Source: Candidatus Brocadia sapporoensis (GTDB taxonomy: Bacteria > Planctomycetota > Brocadiia > Brocadiales > Brocadiaceae). From it: a DNA stretch of 42,825 nt. A program made the translations under genes and the position numbers. The notes under the pieces are model-generated. The model ran no database searches. It worked only from the letters and a program-made list of their open reading frames with translations, and had not been told where the DNA came from. This document shows positions 38,419 through 42,825 of the stretch, in pieces; position 1 is the stretch's first letter, and each line of letters opens with the position of its first letter. The DNA lies in assembly GCF_001753675.2 (NCBI RefSeq), contig NZ_MJUW02000056.1, positions 1 through 42,825 on the forward strand, written 5' to 3'.

Positions 38419-40566
38419 TTACTTTCTCCCACTTTCACACATCATCTTTACCCTAACCAATCTTATCTCTTCGTAGGAATAGCCGTCTCCGAGTTTTTCT
38501 TTTACGGGCGTTAATCTATCCATGCCAAATTTATTCAACACTTCTCGGATGTGGTTCTGCTTTTCTGAATTAACCATTCCATCGATGGATATACTTTCGC
38601 CGTTCAGAATAAGTTTTTCCAGATGAGAAACAATGGTAGACAATGCAAGTCCCCTCTTTTGTGCAATTTCATGAATTGAAAGGCGCTGCTGATAGAGTCC
38701 CAAAGTCGTTTGAACGGTAGAATATTTCGTCTGCTTTACAGGAGATTCAGAATGTTCCTGAGCGATCTGCTTTGGCATGATATGGTGTTGTTCACAATAA
38801 TCGGCGATCTCTTTTATAAATACCTTCCCGTGCTTCATTAATTTTTGATCTCCGACACCACTTATTTTTCGTAAATCGAGCAAACTCTGCGGATAATAAG
38901 TCGTCATTTCCTTTAAGCTGGTATCGTGGAAAATGATATAAGGCGGCACTCCCTCCTGATCGGCCAGTGTTTTTCGCAAAGTCCTCAGACGCTCAAACAG
39001 AGTATGATCATAGGCTTCATACTCTTCGGTCTTTTGAACAGGAAGTTTTTCCTCGGGCTTTATCAAAGAAACCTTTTCGTTACCCAATAAAACAGGTCGG
39101 CTTTTTTCGTGCAGTTTCAGAATGGGATATTCATCCCCGTCCAATCTTAAGTATCCAAACTGGATTAATTCACGGATGAACGACTGCCACTGCAACCTTG
39201 AGTATTCCTTCCCAACACCATAGGTCTTCAGGGTGTCGTGTTGGTTCTGCAATACTTTTTGATTTCTGGTGCCTAACAAGACCTCGACAATATAATTTAT
39301 CCCAAACCGTTCACCTGTCCTGTAAACACAGGATAATATCTTTTGTGCAGCAATCGTTCCATCAAACCGTTCCTTCGGTTCTAAACAGACATCACAACCC
39401 CCGCAATTCGGCCCTTCGAAGGTCTCGCCAAAATAGGCCAGCAACAACTTCCTTCTGCAAACATTACTTTCACAATACGTTATCAGTTCCCTCAATTGTC
39501 TATATGCAATCTGTTTTTCATTTTCATCCTTTTTTTGTTGAATGAAGTGTTCTATCTTGAATTTATCGGCATAACTAAAGAAGAGAATGCATTCACTTGG
39601 TAATCCATCCCTGCCGGCACGCCCGGTCTCCTGATAATATCCTTCAATACTCTTCGGTAAATCGTAATGGATCACATACCGTACGTTCGGCTTGTCAATG
39701 CCCATACCAAATGCAATCGTTGCCACAATAATCTCTACGTCGTCACGGATGAACCGTTCCTGATGCTCTGTCCTGACTTCAGCCGTAAGCCCCGCATGAT
39801 AGGGCAAAGCGCGATATCCTTTTTTCTGCAAACCCGACGCGAGGTTTTCCACAGCCTTGCGGCTCTGGCAATAAATAATTCCCGAATCCTTCCTTTGGCC
39901 CTCCAGATATTGCAGAATTTGACGAAGTGGCTCCTGTTTGGGTTTTATCTGGTAATACAGATTCTTCCGGTTAAAGCTCGCTCTGAAAACCTTACACCGG
40001 GACAGTTTCAGTTGTCTGATAATATCATCCTGAACCACTTGCGTGGCGGTGGCAGTTAAGGCTATAACAGGAATGTGAGGAAATATCTCCTTCAATATTT
40101 TTAACTGGCGGTATTCGGGGCGGAAATCGTGCCCCCATTCAGAAATACAATGCGATTCATCAATGGCAAACAGGGAGACCTTTAACCCCTGCACGAATTC
40201 GAGAAACTCAGACATCAGAAGCCTCTCAGGTGCGACATAAAGGATCTTGATCTCATGATTTGACAATTGCTGCCTTCTGGTATCAATTTCGTGATAACTC
40301 AAAGAGCTATTAATGAATGTCGCCGGAATCCCATTGGCCAACAACCCATCCACCTGGTCTTTCATCAAGGCAATTAAGGGAGAGACGACAATTGTTACAC
40401 CGCTGAAAAGAAGCGCCGGCAATTGGTAGCACAGGGACTTGCCACTTCCCGTTGGCATGAGGACAAAGACATCCCGGTGTTCCAGCACCTCCTTAATAAT
40501 ATCTTCCTGAAGCGGGTAGAAGCTTGTGTAGCCAAAATATTTTTGCAGTAAATCATACATAAGCAT
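38419..40566 (-). CDS. recQ: ATP-dependent DNA helicase RecQ
   Basis: A 715-residue 3'-5' helicase. The start is the ATG at 40564-40566 (or 40558-40560); frames open further upstream shadow the opposite gene. Helicase motifs: motif I MPTGSGKSLCYQLPA, motif II AIDESH (Ser in place of the usual Ala of DEAH), the RecQ loop SEWGHDFRPEY, and motif VI YYQETGRAGRDG. The zinc site is CESNVCRRKLLLAYFGE plus CGGCDVC. An HRDC domain lies at about 525-600. A further HTH-like end (QQRLSIHEIAQKRGLALSTI) at about 635-665 extends beyond standard RecQ. It acts in recombination and fork repair. Divergent from the SUMF1-like gene, with 94 bases between starts. Confidence 0.93.
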   Translation of the reverse strand: MLMYDLLQKYFGYTSFYPLQEDIIKEVLEHRDVFVLMPTGSGKSLCYQLPALLFSGVTIVVSPLIALMKDQVDGLLANGIPATFINSSLSYHEIDTRRQQLSNHEIKILYVAPERLLMSEFLEFVQGLKVSLFAIDESHCISEWGHDFRPEYRQLKILKEIFPHIPVIALTATATQVVQDDIIRQLKLSRCKVFRASFNRKNLYYQIKPKQEPLRQILQYLEGQRKDSGIIYCQSRKAVENLASGLQKKGYRALPYHAGLTAEVRTEHQERFIRDDVEIIVATIAFGMGIDKPNVRYVIHYDLPKSIEGYYQETGRAGRDGLPSECILFFSYADKFKIEHFIQQKKDENEKQIAYRQLRELITYCESNVCRRKLLLAYFGETFEGPNCGGCDVCLEPKERFDGTIAAQKILSCVYRTGERFGINYIVEVLLGTRNQKVLQNQHDTLKTYGVGKEYSRLQWQSFIRELIQFGYLRLDGDEYPILKLHEKSRPVLLGNEKVSLIKPEEKLPVQKTEEYEAYDHTLFERLRTLRKTLADQEGVPPYIIFHDTSLKEMTTYYPQSLLDLRKISGVGDQKLMKHGKVFIKEIADYCEQHHIMPKQIAQEHSESPVKQTKYSTVQTTLGLYQQRLSIHEIAQKRGLALSTIVSHLEKLILNGESISIDGMVNSEKQNHIREVLNKFGMDRLTPVKEKLGDGYSYEEIRLVRVKMMCESGRK

Positions 40567-40660
40567 GGTAAGGATGATACTGGTTTTTATTTCCGGAAGC
40601 AATTGGAAACAAGAGAAACTATTTTGAATTTCGAATATTCTGTGATAGACTTTTACAATT

Positions 40661-41560
40661 ATGATACGAACAGATGAAAGAAAGCAAGACCTTCCTGAGG
40701 ACATGATACTCATTGCCGAAGGGCTCTTTTTCATGGGCAGCACGAAACAGGATATTACTAACTTGCTGGAACTCGACCATAATATTGAAGCGGAACGGCT
40801 TGAAAATGAGATTCCCCAGCACAAGGTTTATTTGAATGCATACCTTATCGACAAATATCCTGTTACCAATGCTCAATATAAAAAGTTCATCGAATCCGGT
40901 GGTTATATGCAAAAGACCTTTTGGTCGGACGATGGATGGCAATATATTGTTCAAGCGAAACCGCTGGAAAACAACGAACTGGACGGCGCTTTCCACGACC
41001 AGGCGGATTGTCCGGTTGTAAACATCTCCTGGTATGAGGCAGAGGCATTTGCATCATGGGCAGGAAAAAGGCTTCCCACGGAGGCGGAATGGGAAAAGGC
41101 TGCCCGTGGAACGGATGGCAGAATATACCCGTGGGGAAATGAATTTGATAAAACGCGCCTAAACTGTGCTGAGGCCAAGATTGAAAAGCCTACCGCTGTC
41201 ACAAAATACCCGCAAGGCCAGAGTATTTACGGGTGTTTCGATATGGCAGGAAATGTATGGGAATGGACGGCAGACTGGTACGACAGTCAATACTACCGTT
41301 ACACCTCTGACAAAAACCCTCAGGGACCAACAATGGCGGAAAAAAACCCTTATTTTGGAAGACCAGAAGAAGTAGGCATCTCCATTTATGACCTGAAACC
41401 CTCTCCGACAAGCAAAGCCCTCAGCGGATGCAAAGTGTTACGCGGTGGGTCATGGAATGGGTCAGGTATTGTTCATATTCGATGCTCAAACCGGGACTAT
41501 GACGAACCCACTTACAAAAATGATACTATCGGTTTCCGTTGTGCTAAATCTCCGGAGTAG
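40661..41560 (+). CDS. SUMF1/FGE-superfamily protein
   Basis: A 299-residue protein. The C-type-lectin-like FGE fold is clear: MILIAEGLFFMGST at the N terminus, HKVYLNAYLIDKYPVTNAQY (about 54-73), CPVVNISWYEAEAFASWAGK RLPTEAEWEKAARG (about 116-150), GCFDMAGNVWEWTADWY (about 190-206) and GGSWNGSGIVHIRCSNR ... IGFRCA at the end. The cysteine pair that true formylglycine-generating enzymes use in the RGGS(x)n segment is absent. A sulfatase-activating role is therefore doubtful. It may act as an EgtB/PvdO-type or binding protein. It has no signal peptide, and its ribosome binding site is weak. Confidence 0.85.
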   Translation: MIRTDERKQDLPEDMILIAEGLFFMGSTKQDITNLLELDHNIEAERLENEIPQHKVYLNAYLIDKYPVTNAQYKKFIESGGYMQKTFWSDDGWQYIVQAKPLENNELDGAFHDQADCPVVNISWYEAEAFASWAGKRLPTEAEWEKAARGTDGRIYPWGNEFDKTRLNCAEAKIEKPTAVTKYPQGQSIYGCFDMAGNVWEWTADWYDSQYYRYTSDKNPQGPTMAEKNPYFGRPEEVGISIYDLKPSPTSKALSGCKVLRGGSWNGSGIVHIRCSNRDYDEPTYKNDTIGFRCAKSPE

Positions 41561-41717
41561 AACTTTTGCAAAAGTTACCTACATAAATAAATCAAAAAAA
41601 GATAGCTTGTCAATCCATGACAAACGCAGAATAACATTTGCAATAATTTAACTTTAAAAAAAACAGGGGCGAAGCATTTGCCTGATTCATTATGGACGTG
41701 TTCAAAAAGGAGTCACT

Positions 41718-42671
41718 ATGAATATTCTTGTTTCCGGGTCATTGGCTTATGACAGGATTATGGACTTTCCGGGAAAGTTTTCTGATCACATACTTCCGGA
41801 TAAAATCCATATACTGAACGTATGTTTTACGATAAATGGATTAGCCGAGAATTTTGGAGGCACTGCCGGCAATATTGCTTACGCACTTTCCCTCATGGGT
41901 GAAACCCCAACCATACTCGCCACGGCAGGACGTGATTTTGAACCTTACCGTAACTGGTTAACACAGCGCAATATTTCTACACAGCATATAAAGATCATTC
42001 CCGAAGAACTAACGGCTGGTGCCTATATAACCACAGACAAGTCCGACAATCAAATAACGGCGTTCAATCCGGGAGCAATGAAATACAGTTCCAGCTTTCA
42101 TTTCGATGCTATTGATGCCCAAAAAGCCCTTGCTATTGTTGCACCGGGAAATTTAGGTGATATGGTCAATTTCTCTAATACCTATAAGAGGAAAGGTATC
42201 GACTATATCTTTGATCCGGGGCAATCCCTGCCTGCATGGACGAAAGAACTGTTAACAGATTTGATCAGTGGGTCAAAAATATTTATCTGTAATGACTACG
42301 AGCTACAATTAACCCAGGAAAAAACCGCAATGGCTGTTGAAGATATCCTGGAAAAGACGAAAACACTCATTGTAACAAAAGGGGAATATGGCTCCGTCGT
42401 CATGCAGAGAGAAAACAACAAAATACGGAGTACAGATATCCCCATCGCTAAAGCCCACCAGGTAAATGACCCTACCGGGGCTGGTGATGCTTACCGGGCG
42501 GGATTAATTAAAGGTCTCGCATCATCAAATCATGATATCATTCATGCGGCAAAGATAGGGGCTGTTTGTGCCGCTTATTGTGTAGAAGTATATGGCCCAC
42601 AGAATTATCATTTCACCTATGAATCATTTAATGAGCGATTCGGCGCTACTTTTGGAGAAAAGGCTTTTTAA
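41718..42671 (+). CDS. PfkB-family carbohydrate/nucleoside kinase
   Basis: A 317-residue ribokinase-fold enzyme. FGGTAGNIAYALSLMG (about 46-61) is PfkB motif 1. VNDPTGAGDAYRAGLIKGLA (about 251-270) is motif 2, with the catalytic Asp in GAGDA and the anion hole GAGD. The substrate is not resolved; the N-terminal VSGSLAYDRIMDFPGKFSDH and the lid residues (AYITTDKSDNQITAFNPGAM) resemble adenosine-kinase-like PfkB proteins of anaerobes. AAAAAGGAGT precedes the ATG. About 154 bases to the window end show no further gene. Confidence 0.88.
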   Translation: MNILVSGSLAYDRIMDFPGKFSDHILPDKIHILNVCFTINGLAENFGGTAGNIAYALSLMGETPTILATAGRDFEPYRNWLTQRNISTQHIKIIPEELTAGAYITTDKSDNQITAFNPGAMKYSSSFHFDAIDAQKALAIVAPGNLGDMVNFSNTYKRKGIDYIFDPGQSLPAWTKELLTDLISGSKIFICNDYELQLTQEKTAMAVEDILEKTKTLIVTKGEYGSVVMQRENNKIRSTDIPIAKAHQVNDPTGAGDAYRAGLIKGLASSNHDIIHAAKIGAVCAAYCVEVYGPQNYHFTYESFNERFGATFGEKAF

Positions 42672-42825
42672 AATTAGTCATTAAGCTTTTGTAACTATTC
42701 AGCGTACTTTTGCTCACAAACACTATGAGTGAACAAAATATTGATTCTGTAATTCCGAAGGGATGTCATGATTATAGCATATCGTTATGCAATGACGGTT
42801 AACCCTGTAGGGGTGGCATGGTATC
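42672..42825. other. Window end, no gene seen
   Basis: AT-rich sequence without a credible start, hairpin or repeat. Confidence 0.5.

Noticed and set aside
40567-40824. N-terminal extension of RecQ
   Set aside because: The 86 extra residues are antisense to the SUMF1-like gene, and the RecQ domain begins at MLMYDLLQKYF.
1-42825. tRNA, rRNA or riboswitch genes
   Set aside because: No cloverleaf, rRNA core or known riboswitch consensus was seen on reading either strand; a covariance-model scan would be decisive.

Overview
The window holds about 28 kb of a transposable (Mu-like) prophage, entered part-way through its early/middle genes, followed by about 14.7 kb of host chromosome. The host looks like a planctomycete, most likely an anammox bacterium of the Brocadiaceae. 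This is inferred from the futalosine menaquinone genes mqnB and mqnD, small exported peptide genes, a RecQ with an extra C-terminal helix-turn-helix region, SUMF1-like and PfkB-like genes, and many short palindromic repeats. No rRNA or core marker is present to prove it.

Prophage, 1 to about 28.0 kb. Every gene is on the + strand, and many are coupled by ATGA or short overlaps. Region 139-1852 ends the early/middle block: a stand-alone glycyl-radical-like protein, a DUF3310 protein, a Gp16/GemA-like regulator and a Mor-family activator. Region 1879-3081 holds a 26-residue membrane peptide and an internally duplicated ORF6N antirepressor-like gene behind a palindromic operator. After a strong terminator (3245-3281) comes an accessory/lysis-like block (lipoprotein, small helical proteins, XhlA-like membrane protein) and a sigma-70-like factor (4686-5210). 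The head module is Mu-like: small and large terminase, DUF935 portal, MuF head protein with a C-terminal PBECR-type nuclease domain, gpG-like morphogenesis protein, protease with nested scaffold, two paralogous decoration proteins, an exported protein and the major capsid. The tail module is of long non-contractile type (tail tube, chaperone with a probable -1 frameshift, tape measure, distal tail proteins, NlpC/P60-like hydrolase, 1735-residue tip protein with two LamG-like domains). The whole therefore resembles B3/D3112-type transposable siphophages rather than Mu itself. Transposase, repressor and left end lie outside the window. The right end should fall between about 27,980 and 28,075, just downstream of nth.

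Host, 28,076 to the end: nth, a MIP-family channel with an unusual predicted filter, an exported eight-repeat propeller-like protein, an exported TPR protein, mqnB and mqnD, two paralogous small exported peptide genes that share a leader motif and flank a graveyard of transposase relics, recQ, a SUMF1-like gene and a PfkB kinase. A 105-bp repeat occurs in opposite orientations at about 29.9 and 34.9 kb.

The most notable features are: (i) a palindromic repeat family that sits in-frame inside phage genes and encodes the same short peptide each time; (ii) other genome repeats captured inside the terminase and portal genes; (iii) an ORF6N gene whose linker is translated operator DNA; (iv) a MuF-linked nuclease domain; (v) a zinc-ribbon gene with a UGA inside its CxxC motif; (vi) a stand-alone glycyl-radical-like domain; and (vii) the paired exported peptide genes with a conserved upstream element.
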